Assembly: GCA_045863195.1 (NCBI GenBank)
Contig: BTUI01000006.1
Span: 112,602-176,601, forward strand
DNA from: W-Chloroflexi-9 sp045863195
GTDB lineage: Bacteria > Chloroflexota > Dehalococcoidia > UBA2979
Length of the DNA: 64,000 nt
Direction: 5' to 3'
Positions 33,128-42,217 of this stretch are shown piece after piece (the stretch's first letter is position 1; each line of letters begins with the position of its first letter). The notes under the pieces are model-generated. The model did not search any database and had not been told where the DNA came from. It saw only the letters and a program-made list of their open reading frames with translations. The position numbers and the translations under genes are program-made.

Positions 33128-34027
33128 ATGAACCAGACCCTGTCACACACCTCCGAGCCCGAGTTCGCCCTGCCGGCCGCCTCCAGCCGCCGCAGCGTGG
33201 CCGGCAACACCATCCCCACGACGTTCGAAGCGCTGGAGGAGACCGCGTACGACCTGGCGGTGCTCGCCGGCGACCGCATCGTCGACACCCTGGGCCGCTC
33301 GCTGAGCGTCCGCTACCGCGACACCCGCCACGGCATCATGGAGCCGCACGATGCCGTCTCCGATGTGGACGAGACGGTGGAGGACTGCCTGCGCCGCCGG
33401 CTCGCGGCGCGTCACCCCGGCCACGCCGTCATCGGCGAGGTCGGCGGGCGCACCGGCAGCGCCGGGGCGGAGTTCACCTGGCTGGTGGACGCCGTGGACG
33501 GCGTCACGAACTTCGTGAACGGCCTGCCGCTGTTCGCGGCCACCGTGGCCGTGCTCCACCGGGGCGTCCCGGTGGCGGGTGCGACGTGGTGCAGCACCTC
33601 CCACGCGCTGCGGCCCGGCGTCTACCACGCGCACGCCGGGAGCCGCCCGCGCTTCGATGGTGTCGCGCTGCCCTCGACGGCGCGCGAGGCGTCCGGGCGT
33701 CGCCGCCGGGTGAGCACGGCGCCGGCGCCGGTGCGACCGCGGGAGGCGACGTGGGACCACCGCCACCTGGGGTCGCCGGCGCTGGAAGCGGCGCTGGTGG
33801 TCGCGGGCACGCTTGCCTCGGCGCGGGTGCCGCGCTCGCACGTGTGGCAGGTCGCCGGCGGCATCGTGCTGGCTCAGGCCGCGGGCCACGAGGTCTGGAC
33901 GGAGGTCGCTGGCCGGTGGGAGCCGTTCCGCGACTTCGGCGCGACGCCGGAGACGTGGGAGCAGCCGGTCCTCTTCGGTGACTCCGTCGCCGTGACGGCC
34001 TTGCGGGCGGGCGCGCTCGCGCTGTAG
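33128..34027 (+). CDS. Inositol-monophosphatase-like protein with a changed active site
   Basis: The 299-residue protein follows the IMPase fold order: SDVDETVEDCL, a metal-binding IGEVGG, WLVDAVDGVTNFVNG and a late WQVAGGIVLAQAAG. In active IMPases the corresponding motifs are GEE, DPxDGTxNF and WDxAAG. Here the second Glu is Val, DP is DA, and the metal-binding Asp in the WD motif is Gln. It may be inactive or have altered metal use. The ATG at 33128 is favoured by GGAAG just upstream. The upstream Pho-box-like site suggests phosphate control, but this is inferred. Confidence 0.78.
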   Translation: MNQTLSHTSEPEFALPAASSRRSVAGNTIPTTFEALEETAYDLAVLAGDRIVDTLGRSLSVRYRDTRHGIMEPHDAVSDVDETVEDCLRRRLAARHPGHAVIGEVGGRTGSAGAEFTWLVDAVDGVTNFVNGLPLFAATVAVLHRGVPVAGATWCSTSHALRPGVYHAHAGSRPRFDGVALPSTAREASGRRRRVSTAPAPVRPREATWDHRHLGSPALEAALVVAGTLASARVPRSHVWQVAGGIVLAQAAGHEVWTEVAGRWEPFRDFGATPETWEQPVLFGDSVAVTALRAGALAL

Positions 34028-34031
34028 CGGG

Positions 34032-34883
34032 TCAGCGGCCGGGGCGCAGCGCGCGGAAGCCGCGCGCGAGCGCCCCCGGCTGCCAGGTGCCGGCGCCGAT
34101 CTCCCGCCCGGCGAATCCGAGCAGCCCGAGGACGGCGAAGACGGCGGCCCCGGCGAGCAGCAGCGCCACGTGGCCCGCCACCGGCCCTGTCATCAGCAGC
34201 GTGGGGCCATCCAGGTACGTGTACGGGCTGAACCAGCGCATCCACGCGATGCGGTCCACGACCTGCGCGAGCGAGGTGGCGAGGTAGGAGGCGATGAGGA
34301 GCGCGGCGAGGATGCCCGCGCCCTGCCCTCGGGATGGGGCGATCGCTCCCGCGAACACGCCCGCGGCCGCGAACCACGCGATCACGGGGAACATCCCCAC
34401 GTGCGCCAGCACGGCGTCCGCCACGGTCACTTCGCCCTCCAGGTCCACCACCAGGAGGATCGCCACCCACCCCGCGATGATGATCGCGAGGATCGCGGCG
34501 ATGGCGAGCATGAGCGCGAGCACCTTCGCCCAGTAGAGGCGCGCGCGCGGGACCGGCTGCGCCAGCACGATCTCCAGCGTGCCGCGTCCCTCCTCGCCGG
34601 CCAGCGCGCCGGTCCCCGCGACCAGCGCGAAGACCATCAGCACCAGCGGGATGAAGGAGATGTACTCCGCGCTCAGGAAGACGGCAGCGTTCGAGAGGTC
34701 GGACCCCACGCCGAAGAACTGCAGGAATTCCTCCGGGTACTGCGTCTGGGTCAGCGTCTCCTTGAAGGAGGGGAAGAGCAGGATCATGAAGACGGCGTAG
34801 AGCGCCGTCCCGCAGCCGTACCAGAAGATGTGCCACCGGAGCTCGGTCAGCGTGCGCCGGACGATCGTGGAGGTGCGCGTCAC
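34032..34883 (-). CDS. ABC-2 type exporter permease
   Basis: The 283-residue protein has six membrane segments of the ABC-2 type. A short cytosolic start is followed by WHIFWYGCGTALYAVFM. The ALAGEEGRGTLEIVLAQPVPR loop is the typical cytosolic coupling segment, and PYTYLDGPTLLMTG is close to the last external loop. The GTG start overlaps the ATPase stop (GTGA). It is the last gene of the kinase-regulator-ATPase-permease operon. The cargo is unknown; candidates are drugs, peptides or lipids. Confidence 0.86.
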   Translation of the reverse strand: MTRTSTIVRRTLTELRWHIFWYGCGTALYAVFMILLFPSFKETLTQTQYPEEFLQFFGVGSDLSNAAVFLSAEYISFIPLVLMVFALVAGTGALAGEEGRGTLEIVLAQPVPRARLYWAKVLALMLAIAAILAIIIAGWVAILLVVDLEGEVTVADAVLAHVGMFPVIAWFAAAGVFAGAIAPSRGQGAGILAALLIASYLATSLAQVVDRIAWMRWFSPYTYLDGPTLLMTGPVAGHVALLLAGAAVFAVLGLLGFAGREIGAGTWQPGALARGFRALRPGR

Positions 34884-35794
34884 GAGGCGTCCCCCTCGCC
34901 CCGGTAGTAGCCGAGGAACAGTTCTTCCAGCGTGGGTTCGCGCGCGATCAGGTCGTGGACCTCGAACTGCGCGAGCGCCTTCACGAGCGCGTCCGCGCCG
35001 TCCATCACCTGGAAGCGTACGCGGGCGCCGGACACCTCCAGCACGCGCACGCTGGGCGGCAGCGTCGCGAACGCGTCCGGGGGCGGCGGGGCGGCGAAGG
35101 TGACCTCCACCTGTCGTGCCGCGAGTCGGCGCTGCTCCGCCAGGTCGAAGACGTCCACGATCCGCCCCTCGCGCACCACGGCCGCGCGATGGCAGAGCGC
35201 CTCCACCTCCGCGAGGATGTGCGAGGAGAAGAACACCGTCCGTCCGTCCGCCGCGGTCTCCCGCACGATCGCCTCGAACTCCTCCTGCACCAGCGGGTCG
35301 AGGCCCGTGGTGGGTTCATCGAGGATGGCGAGTGCGGGCCGGTGCATCAGCGCCTGCACCACGCCCACCTTCTGGCGGTTGCCGCGGGAGAGCGTCCCCA
35401 CGTTCCGCGTGGGGTCGAGCGCGAGCCGCTCGATCAACGTGTCCCGGTACGCACGGTCCGCCGGCGTGCCGCGGACGCCGTCGAGGTAGTCGAAGACCTG
35501 GAGGGCGGTCATGCGCGGCGGCAGTTGCGGGTCACTCGGGAGGTAGCCCAGCCGGCGGCGTGCCTCGGTGGCGTCGCGCTGGCAGTCGTGGCCGAAGACG
35601 GAGACCGCGCCGGAGGTCGGGCGGATCAGGTCCAGGACGACGCGGATGAGTGTGCTCTTGCCGGCGCCGTTGGGGCCGAGGAAGCCGAACACTTCACCGG
35701 GGTGGACCTGCAGGTCGATCCCGCGGAGCGCCTGCACGGAGCCGTAGTGCTTGACCAGGCGGTCGACCCGAAGCGCCTCGGTCGCCGCGGCCAC
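34880..35794 (-). CDS. ABC exporter ATPase
   Basis: The 304-residue ATPase has Walker A GPNGAGKST, signature LSRGNRQKVGVVQAL, Walker B LAILDEPTTGLDPL and the switch FFSSHILAEVEAL. It also has a C-terminal extension of about 80 residues (from about 215), as in drug or lantibiotic exporters. The GTG at 35794 is two bases after the response regulator stop. Neighbouring sensor genes suggest it is induced by an external or envelope signal. Confidence 0.9.
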   Translation of the reverse strand: MAAATEALRVDRLVKHYGSVQALRGIDLQVHPGEVFGFLGPNGAGKSTLIRVVLDLIRPTSGAVSVFGHDCQRDATEARRRLGYLPSDPQLPPRMTALQVFDYLDGVRGTPADRAYRDTLIERLALDPTRNVGTLSRGNRQKVGVVQALMHRPALAILDEPTTGLDPLVQEEFEAIVRETAADGRTVFFSSHILAEVEALCHRAAVVREGRIVDVFDLAEQRRLAARQVEVTFAAPPPPDAFATLPPSVRVLEVSGARVRFQVMDGADALVKALAQFEVHDLIAREPTLEELFLGYYRGEGDAS

Positions 35795-35796
35795 GG

Positions 35797-36474
35797 CTAC
35801 TGCTGCTTCCGCAGCCGCCGCTCCGTGGCGAGGCGTGTCGCGTCCGAGCGGCGCTCCACGTTCAACTTCGCGTAGATCTGGGAGGCGTAGTTCTTCACGG
35901 TCTTTTCGGCGAGGCCCAGTTTCCCGGCGATCTCACCGTTGGTCATGCCGTCCGCGATCATCTCCAGGATGCGGTCCTCCTGCGGGGAGAGCGCCGCGAA
36001 GGCGTCGTCCGCGGGGTGCGCCGCCTGGCCCTTGCGCAGCCGGTCGAGGACCGCGGTCGCCATCTGTGGGTCGAGCAGCGATCCACCCTGCCCCACGGTG
36101 ACGACCGCGTCCTGGATGCCGGCCGGGTCCAGGTCCTTGAGCAGGTAGCCGCTGGCTCCCGCCATGACGGCGGCGAAGAGCGCGTTCTGGTCGGCGTGGG
36201 AGGTGAGGATCAGGACGCGCGTCTCCGGCGAGCGGCTCCGGATCTCCCGGCACGCCTCCACGCCGCTGCCGTCCGGCAGACGGAGGTCCATCACCACCAC
36301 GTCCGGCGTGGTCCGCACCGCCTCCGCGACGGCCTGCTTCACCGTGCCGGCCTCCGCGACCACCACCACGTTCTGGCGCTCGGAGAGCAGGTCGGCGAGG
36401 CCGCGCCGGACCACGGCGTGGTCGTCCACGAGCATCACCCGGAGTTGGGACGAACCTCGGCCGGTGGTGGTCAT
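35797..36474 (-). CDS. LuxR/NarL-type response regulator
   Basis: The 225-residue protein has an N-terminal receiver (VMLVDDHAVVRRGL, phospho-Asp in DVVVMDLRLPDGSG, LTSHADQ, GYLLKDLD). Its C-terminal NarL-type HTH is LSPQEDRILEMIADGMTNGEIAGKL followed by KTVKNYASQIYAKL. The ATG at 36474 overlaps the kinase stop (ATGA). It is the transcriptional partner of the upstream histidine kinase and is likely to control the exporter genes that follow. Confidence 0.94.
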   Translation of the reverse strand: MTTTGRGSSQLRVMLVDDHAVVRRGLADLLSERQNVVVVAEAGTVKQAVAEAVRTTPDVVVMDLRLPDGSGVEACREIRSRSPETRVLILTSHADQNALFAAVMAGASGYLLKDLDPAGIQDAVVTVGQGGSLLDPQMATAVLDRLRKGQAAHPADDAFAALSPQEDRILEMIADGMTNGEIAGKLGLAEKTVKNYASQIYAKLNVERRSDATRLATERRLRKQQ

Positions 36475-38027
36475 GCGGGCTTCCGTTCCGCGAGGGGGAT
36501 GCGCACGCGCACGCTGGTCCCCTCGCCCGGCGCGCTCTTGAACATGACGGAACCATCGATGTCCGCGGCGCGCTGCTGCACGCTGCGCACGCCGACCTTC
36601 TGTTCCGGCACGGCGTTCGGGTCGAAGCCGACGCCGTTGTCCGTGACCTCCACCTCCACCGCATCGTCCTCCACCTGGACGCGGAGCGTCGCGTTCGTCG
36701 CTTGCGAGTGGCGCTCCACGTTGGAAATGAGTTCGCGAGTGAGGAGGTAGATCTGGCGCTCCAGCGCGCTGTCCAGCGTCACGCCGTCCAGATCGATCTC
36801 CACGCTCCACTCCGCCTGCGTGCGGCCTTCGAGGATGGAACGGAGCCGCGTCTGCAGCAGGCTGCCGGACAGCGGCGCCTCGCCCACGAGGTGGGTGATG
36901 TAGGCGCGTAGTTCGCTGATCACCACGTTGAGGTCGGCGGCGGCCTTCGTCAGCGCCTCGTCCTTCGAGAGGTCGTCCTGCGACTTCGCGCGATGCAGGC
37001 CGAGGCCCACGGCGTAGATCGCCTGGATGATGTCGTCGTGCAGGTCGCGCGCCACGGCGTCGCGCACCTGGTACTCCTCCAGCGCCACCTGAGCCTGGCG
37101 GCGGAAGAGCGCCGCGCAGCCCATGACACCGAGTTCCATGACGGCGCTGAGCGCGGCGCGTTCATCGAGGTCGAGCGAGCGGGGCGACTGGACGGCGAAG
37201 ACCAGTTCGCCGCCGTCCGCGAGCCCGGCGGCGTAGGTGGTCACCACCGCGCCCGGGGCCAGGTCCGCGTGCTCGTTCCGGCCGCTCGGGACGCCTGCCT
37301 CGCACAGGTCGGCGACGCGCGAGGCGAGGTCGGAGGCGCCGGCGGAGGAGAGGCAGACACGTTCGTCGTCACCGTCGTGGGCGGTACAGGCGACCACGCA
37401 CTCGGAGGCGCGGGGCAGCAGCGCCGTCAGCGCGCGGACCAGGTTGCGCGCGGCGTGGTGGCGGGTGGTCGACTCCTGCAGCCCGCGGGCGGCCTCGGCA
37501 AGCGTCTCGGCGACCATCCGCTGGCGCTGCTCCGCCTCCAGGCGGAGCGCGTTGTGGATCGCGATGGCGGCGTAGGGGGCCAGCGCCTCCAGTTGTGCCT
37601 GATCGTCCGCGCTGAAGCGCGGAGCGCGCGGGCGACGCGCGACATAAAACGCGCCGATGGAGCGGCCTGCGTAGCGGAGCGGCACGCCGAGGAACGGCCC
37701 CATGGCGGGATGCCCCGCCGGATAACCGGAGGACGCCGGGTGGTCCCCGGCCTCCGCGACGTTGATGGGGTCACGGCGGTTGGCGAACTCGCCGAGGAGC
37801 CCGCGCCCCATGGGTGGGTGGGCCATGGACTCCCGCTCGCCGCGGGAGAGCCCGACCGCCTCGAAGTGGTCGAGCGCGCTGCCCTCGCCGTACGCGCCCA
37901 GCGCGGCGTAATCGGCGCCGGTCAGTTCAAGCGCGGATTCGGCGAGACGGCGGAGCAGATGCTCCACCGGCTGAACCTCGATGATGCCGAGGAGGACTTC
38001 CTGGAGCGTGGGTGAATTGGCGGCCAA
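36471..38027 (-). CDS. GAF-domain sensor histidine kinase (NarX/DevS type)
   Basis: The 518-residue protein appears soluble, with no membrane segment. A first GAF domain (about 12-165) holds ADYAALGAYGEG, LGVPLRYAGRSIGAFYV and a helical end. A second GAF-like domain (about 175-315) follows. The phosphoacceptor His is in VARDLHDDIIQAIYAVGL (HisKA_3). The ATPase is HATPase_c (LTRELISNVERHSQA, VTDNGVGFDP, PGEGTSVRVRIPL). It starts with TTG at 38027, preceded by GAGG; no ATG or GTG offers a better start. DevS-type GAF kinases sense redox or gases through heme; I see no proof of heme binding here. Confidence 0.88.
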   Translation of the reverse strand: MAANSPTLQEVLLGIIEVQPVEHLLRRLAESALELTGADYAALGAYGEGSALDHFEAVGLSRGERESMAHPPMGRGLLGEFANRRDPINVAEAGDHPASSGYPAGHPAMGPFLGVPLRYAGRSIGAFYVARRPRAPRFSADDQAQLEALAPYAAIAIHNALRLEAEQRQRMVAETLAEAARGLQESTTRHHAARNLVRALTALLPRASECVVACTAHDGDDERVCLSSAGASDLASRVADLCEAGVPSGRNEHADLAPGAVVTTYAAGLADGGELVFAVQSPRSLDLDERAALSAVMELGVMGCAALFRRQAQVALEEYQVRDAVARDLHDDIIQAIYAVGLGLHRAKSQDDLSKDEALTKAAADLNVVISELRAYITHLVGEAPLSGSLLQTRLRSILEGRTQAEWSVEIDLDGVTLDSALERQIYLLTRELISNVERHSQATNATLRVQVEDDAVEVEVTDNGVGFDPNAVPEQKVGVRSVQQRAADIDGSVMFKSAPGEGTSVRVRIPLAERKPA

Positions 38028-38077
38028 GCGTCAGCCTCAGACTCGCGACGGGCGTTCTCCGCCTGCATCACGAGTAT

Positions 38078-38113
38078 ACGCGCGGGGGGCGTGGCGATCC
38101 GCCCCCCGCGCGT
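38078..38113 (-). terminator. Terminator after nhaA
   Basis: ACGCGCGGGGGGCG and CGCCCCCCGCGCGT form a perfect 14-pair stem with an eight-base loop, starting five bases after the nhaA stop. It separates nhaA from the kinase gene. Confidence 0.85.
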
Positions 38114-38118
38114 GTCGG

Positions 38119-39486
38119 TTATCGCTCCGTTTTCGGCCCGCCGTAGATCGACTTCAGCATCAGGAAACCGATGATGCCCGCGAGCGCCGAGGCGAACAGG
38201 ATGCCGAGCTTCGCATCCGTGATCAGGTGCTCGTCCGTGAACGACAGTTCGGTGATCAGCAGCGAGACGGTGAACCCGATGCCGCCGAGCGAGCCCATGC
38301 CGATGACGGCCGGCCAGGTCACGCCGGTCGGCAGCTTCGCGCCGGCCCTCACCACGAGCCACGTGGCGATGAAGATGCCGAGCGGCTTGCCGATGAGCAG
38401 GCCGAAGAACACGCCGAGCGCCACCGGCGCCTTCACGGCCTCCGAGAGCGTGTCCATCGACAGCGACACGCCGGCGTTCGCGAACGCGAAGACCGGGACG
38501 ATGATGAACGCCGCCAGCGGCGCCAGCTGGTGCTCGAAGCGGTCGAGCGGGGAGATCGCCTGGTTAGCGAGGGCCTGCAGCGTGACCGCCGCGCCCAGCT
38601 TCTCCTCGTGCGCGGTCTCGTGGTCGTGGGACTCGGAGGCCTCCCGCCAGCGCTCGATCTCGCGCTCGGCGAGGACGGCGAAGCCGGACTCCTGGTACCA
38701 GGCCTTCCACGGCGCGAGCAGCCCGAGCAGCACGCCGATGATGGTCGGGTGGATGCCGGACTCGTACGTCGCGATCCAGCCCATCACGCCAATGGCGACG
38801 TAGAGCGGGATGTACCAGACGCCGAGCTGTCGGAACGTGTAGGCGAGCACCAGCAGGCCCGCGGTGGCCGCGAGCGGCATCAGCGCCAGGTCGCTGGTGT
38901 AGAAGATCGCGATCACGATGATGCCGCCGATGTCGTCGACGATTGCGAGCGCGAGCAGCATCACCTTCAGGCCGAACGGGACGCGTGTCCCCACGACCGT
39001 GAGGACGCCGATCGCGAACGCGATGTCCGTGGCGATCGGGATGCCCCAGCCGCCCGCGCCATCGCCGCCCGCGACGATCAGCGTGAAGATCAGTGCGGGC
39101 GCCACCATGCCGCCGATCGCGGCGACGATCGGGACGATCACCCGTCGTACGTCCGACAACTCTCCGACGACCGCCTCGCGCTTGATCTCGAGGCCGACGA
39201 CGAAGAAGAAGATGACCATCAGGACGTCGTTGATCCAGAAGTGGACCGACTTGTCGAGGCTCCAGAAGCCCAGGTCCACCGCGATGTGGTGCTCCAGCAC
39301 CTCGTGGTAGGAGTGGCTCCACGGCGAGTTCGCCCAGACGAGGGCGATGAGCGCCGCGACCAGCAGCACGACACCACCAGCGGTCTCCGTGTTGATGAAC
39401 GACTGAATCGGACGGACGAAGCGGTCAACGCGCTGGCGCCGAGCAGCCAGGAGCGGATGCTCGTGCGGCGGGGTGTGGACGGACAC
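38119..39486 (-). CDS. nhaA: Na+/H+ antiporter NhaA
   Basis: This 455-residue antiporter has the NhaA pattern GGWGIPIATDIAFAIGVL, VMLLALAIVDDIGGIIVIA (the two functional Asp) and MGSLGGIGFTVSLLI. It is longer than the E. coli protein because of a cytosolic loop rich in His and Glu (SESHDHETAHEEK, about residue 280). It exports sodium and helps pH homeostasis. The GTG at 39486 follows GGGAGG; the ORF beyond it to 39651 lies in the promoter region. Confidence 0.95.
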   Translation of the reverse strand: MSVHTPPHEHPLLAARRQRVDRFVRPIQSFINTETAGGVVLLVAALIALVWANSPWSHSYHEVLEHHIAVDLGFWSLDKSVHFWINDVLMVIFFFVVGLEIKREAVVGELSDVRRVIVPIVAAIGGMVAPALIFTLIVAGGDGAGGWGIPIATDIAFAIGVLTVVGTRVPFGLKVMLLALAIVDDIGGIIVIAIFYTSDLALMPLAATAGLLVLAYTFRQLGVWYIPLYVAIGVMGWIATYESGIHPTIIGVLLGLLAPWKAWYQESGFAVLAEREIERWREASESHDHETAHEEKLGAAVTLQALANQAISPLDRFEHQLAPLAAFIIVPVFAFANAGVSLSMDTLSEAVKAPVALGVFFGLLIGKPLGIFIATWLVVRAGAKLPTGVTWPAVIGMGSLGGIGFTVSLLITELSFTDEHLITDAKLGILFASALAGIIGFLMLKSIYGGPKTER

Positions 39487-39604
39487 GGGGCCTCCCAGGA
39501 CGGAGTGTTGCTGAGGTGTGTCAGTGTCGCGCTGATGCACCCCATGCGCGAGCGGGGGCCGGGTGGTATCAACCTCGGGCGGCTGGTTCCCCCGGAGGTC
39601 CTCG

Positions 39605-41242
39605 ATGCACCCGTCCCCGCACCTCACCGACCGCCGGCTGAGCCGCCGCACGGCCCTCCGCGCGTTGGGCCTCGGGGCCGCCGGGCTCGCCGCCGCCGCC
39701 CTCGTCGGCTGCTCGGACGACGTGCCCGAGGGGGCCCCGTCCGCGGGTGAGGCGCGGGGTGGCGGCGCCTACCGGGCGAGCATCACGGGCGTCTTCGCCG
39801 GGGTCGACCCCCACGTCTCCGTGTACGCCGGCAGCGGCGTCGTGGGGGTGGTCTACAACTACCTGCTCCGGCAGGAGGTGGCCCGCCCGGACATCGGCCG
39901 CCAGATGGACCTCGCCGAGAGCGTGGAGGTGGGTGCGGACGGGCTGACGTGGACGTTCCGGCTCCGCCCGGATGTGCGCATCGCACCGAACGAGCAGGGC
40001 GTCCCGGAGCGGGCGCTGGACGCGGAGGACGTGCTCGCCTCGTTCCGGCGGATGGCGGACCCCGCGACCGGCGCGACGGCGTTCCCGTTCTTCAGTCAGT
40101 GGGTCGCCTCCACCGACGCGCCGGACGAGCGCACGGTGCGGCTGGTCACCCGACGCCCGTTCTCGTGGACGGCGGACGTGCTGGGCGACAACCTCCAGGG
40201 CGCGATCGTGGCGCGCGAGTGGCTGGAGCGTGGCGCGGAGATGCGCACACGTGCGGTGGGCGGCGGCGCCTTCCGCGTGGAGTCGTTGCAGGAGGGTGAC
40301 CGGGCCGTCCTGCGACCGAACCCGAACTACTACCTGCCGGACCGGCCGCTGCTGGATGAGTTCCGCATCCAGTTGTTCCAGGACACCGCCACGCAGCGCA
40401 CTGCCTTCGCCTCCCGGCAGGTGGACACCTTCCTGACCGCCGACCACGAGGAGGCCGCGGCGCTGGTGGACTCCGTCGCGGGGATCGTCAGTACCCGGCA
40501 CCCCTCCACCGGGTTCAACTCCTTCTGGATGAACGCCACCGTTGCCCCGTGGACGGACGAGCGGGTGCGCCGCGCCGTGAACCTCGCGCTCGGGCGGCAG
40601 GAATATGTCGACCTGCTCGGGAAGGGCCTGGGCCACCCGATGGGCGCCCTCATGCCGCTGTTCGCGGGGTACGCGCTCCAGGCCGACGAACTGGCGCGGC
40701 TGCAGCCGTTCGACCCCGCGGAGGCCGCGGCCCTCTTCGCCGCGGCGGAGGTGGACGCGTTCGAGTTCGTCTACCCGGCCGCGTTCACGCTGCCCGACTA
40801 CGCCTCGATCTTCGTCCGGCAGATGGCGGCGGCGGGTGTCGCCGCCACCGCGCGTCCGATGGAGCCCGCCGCGTGGCTCGGCCAGTACTTCAGCGGCGCG
40901 CTGTCCGCGACGCTCGCGCCGAACCAGCAGTACAAGACGCCGGAGGTGGGCCTGCGCTGGTACCGCACCGGCGGTGTCGGTGGGGCCGACGCCTACGGCC
41001 ACGGCCACTACCGCGCCGACATCGACGCCGCGCTGGACGAGGCGGCGACGCACTTCGACGAGGCCGCACGCCGCGAGGCGTACCGGGACGTCCAGCGCCT
41101 GATCCTGGCGTCTGACCCGGCCTACCTGAACATCTACAACCTCGTGAACCACACGCTCGTCTACGATGACGTCGCGGGGCTGCGCCCCGGGCCAGGGGCG
41201 ATGGACCTGTTCCTGATGCGAGACGTACGGGTGGGCGCCTGA
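39605..41242 (+). CDS. Peptide/nickel-type ABC substrate-binding lipoprotein
   Basis: The 545-residue SBP_bac_5 protein has a Tat-like, lipidated signal (SRRTALRALGLGAAG, LVGC). It shows family features such as ADGLTWTFRLRPDVRI, DAEDVLASFRRM, VRRAVNLALGRQEYVDLL and a late RDVQRLILASDPAYLNIYN. GGAGG precedes the ATG at 39605. With the two permease genes after it, it forms a peptide-type importer, but no ATPase gene follows. The substrate is not predictable from sequence. Confidence 0.9.
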   Translation: MHPSPHLTDRRLSRRTALRALGLGAAGLAAAALVGCSDDVPEGAPSAGEARGGGAYRASITGVFAGVDPHVSVYAGSGVVGVVYNYLLRQEVARPDIGRQMDLAESVEVGADGLTWTFRLRPDVRIAPNEQGVPERALDAEDVLASFRRMADPATGATAFPFFSQWVASTDAPDERTVRLVTRRPFSWTADVLGDNLQGAIVAREWLERGAEMRTRAVGGGAFRVESLQEGDRAVLRPNPNYYLPDRPLLDEFRIQLFQDTATQRTAFASRQVDTFLTADHEEAAALVDSVAGIVSTRHPSTGFNSFWMNATVAPWTDERVRRAVNLALGRQEYVDLLGKGLGHPMGALMPLFAGYALQADELARLQPFDPAEAAALFAAAEVDAFEFVYPAAFTLPDYASIFVRQMAAAGVAATARPMEPAAWLGQYFSGALSATLAPNQQYKTPEVGLRWYRTGGVGGADAYGHGHYRADIDAALDEAATHFDEAARREAYRDVQRLILASDPAYLNIYNLVNHTLVYDDVAGLRPGPGAMDLFLMRDVRVGA

Positions 41243-41269
41243 CCGGGAGCCGTCCGCCGGGAGCGTGAC

Positions 41270-42217
41270 GTGCTGGGCTATGCCATCCGACGCGTCGCGC
41301 TCGCCGGGCTGGTCGTCTGGGCGATCTCCGTCGCCGCGTTCATCCTCCTGCGCGTCCTCGCCGGCGACCCCGCGCTCGCGCGCCTCGGTCCCGGCGCGAC
41401 GACCGAGGCCATTGCCGCCGCTCGCACGGAACTCGGCCTCGATGACCCGTACCCGGATCAGTACGGCCGCTGGGCCACGAGCCTGCTGCGCTTCGACCTC
41501 GGTGTCTCCGCCGTCGACGGTGCCTCCGTCCGCGAGGAGGTCAGCCGGCGGTTGCCGGTCTCGCTCGAACTGGTCGCGCTGACGCTCGCGTGGACGGCTG
41601 CGATCGGCATCCCCGCCGGGGTGCTGGCGGCGCACCGTCGCGGCCGTACCCCAGACGTGGTGGTCCGACTGTTCGCCGTGGGGGCGCTGGCGGTCCCCAC
41701 GTTCTGGGTGGCGACGCTCGTGCTGACGCTGCCGCAACGCTGGTGGGGGTACGCGCCGCCGCTGGACGGGGCGGTGGGGCTGCTGGCTGATCCGGGAGCG
41801 AACCTGCGCCAGTTCGTGCCCGCCTCGCTGGTGCTGGCGGCTGGCCCCGCGGCGGCGCTCGCGCGCCTCACCCGCACCGCGATGCTCGAGGTGCTCGGGG
41901 GCGGTTTCGTGCGGACGGCGCGGGCGAAGGGGCTCGGTGAGGGGGCGGTGCTGTTCCGGCACGCACTTCCGAACGCACTCGTGCCGGCGGTGACGGTGCT
42001 CGGCGTGCAGGCGGGGGCGCTCCTGGGCGGCACGATCGTCGTCGAGCAGGTGTTCAACCTCGGCGGGGTCGGACAGTACCTCCTGCGCGCGGTCTTGCAG
42101 CAGGACGACACCGTGGCGATGACGCTGGTGGTCCTGCTCGCGGCGGTGGCCGTCGCGGTCCACCTCGCGGTCGACCTGTCGTACGCCGTCCTCGACCCGC
42201 GGGTACGCCGCCCGTGA
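41270..42217 (+). CDS. DppB-type ABC permease
   Basis: The 315-residue permease has the DppB start (RRVALAGLVVWAISVAAFILLRVLAGDPA), six membrane helices and the EAA motif in FVRTARAKGLGEGAVLFRHALPNALVPAV. The GTG at 41270 is 27 bases after the SBP stop. It overlaps the DppC gene by four bases (GTGA). The length is normal for the family. Confidence 0.92.
   Translation: MLGYAIRRVALAGLVVWAISVAAFILLRVLAGDPALARLGPGATTEAIAAARTELGLDDPYPDQYGRWATSLLRFDLGVSAVDGASVREEVSRRLPVSLELVALTLAWTAAIGIPAGVLAAHRRGRTPDVVVRLFAVGALAVPTFWVATLVLTLPQRWWGYAPPLDGAVGLLADPGANLRQFVPASLVLAAGPAAALARLTRTAMLEVLGGGFVRTARAKGLGEGAVLFRHALPNALVPAVTVLGVQAGALLGGTIVVEQVFNLGGVGQYLLRAVLQQDDTVAMTLVVLLAAVAVAVHLAVDLSYAVLDPRVRRP

Noticed and set aside
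39569..42163. 864-codon open frame on the minus strand opposite the SBP-permease genes
   Set aside because: It is Arg/Gly/His-rich without domains and lies antisense to well-supported genes; long shadow frames are common at this GC level.
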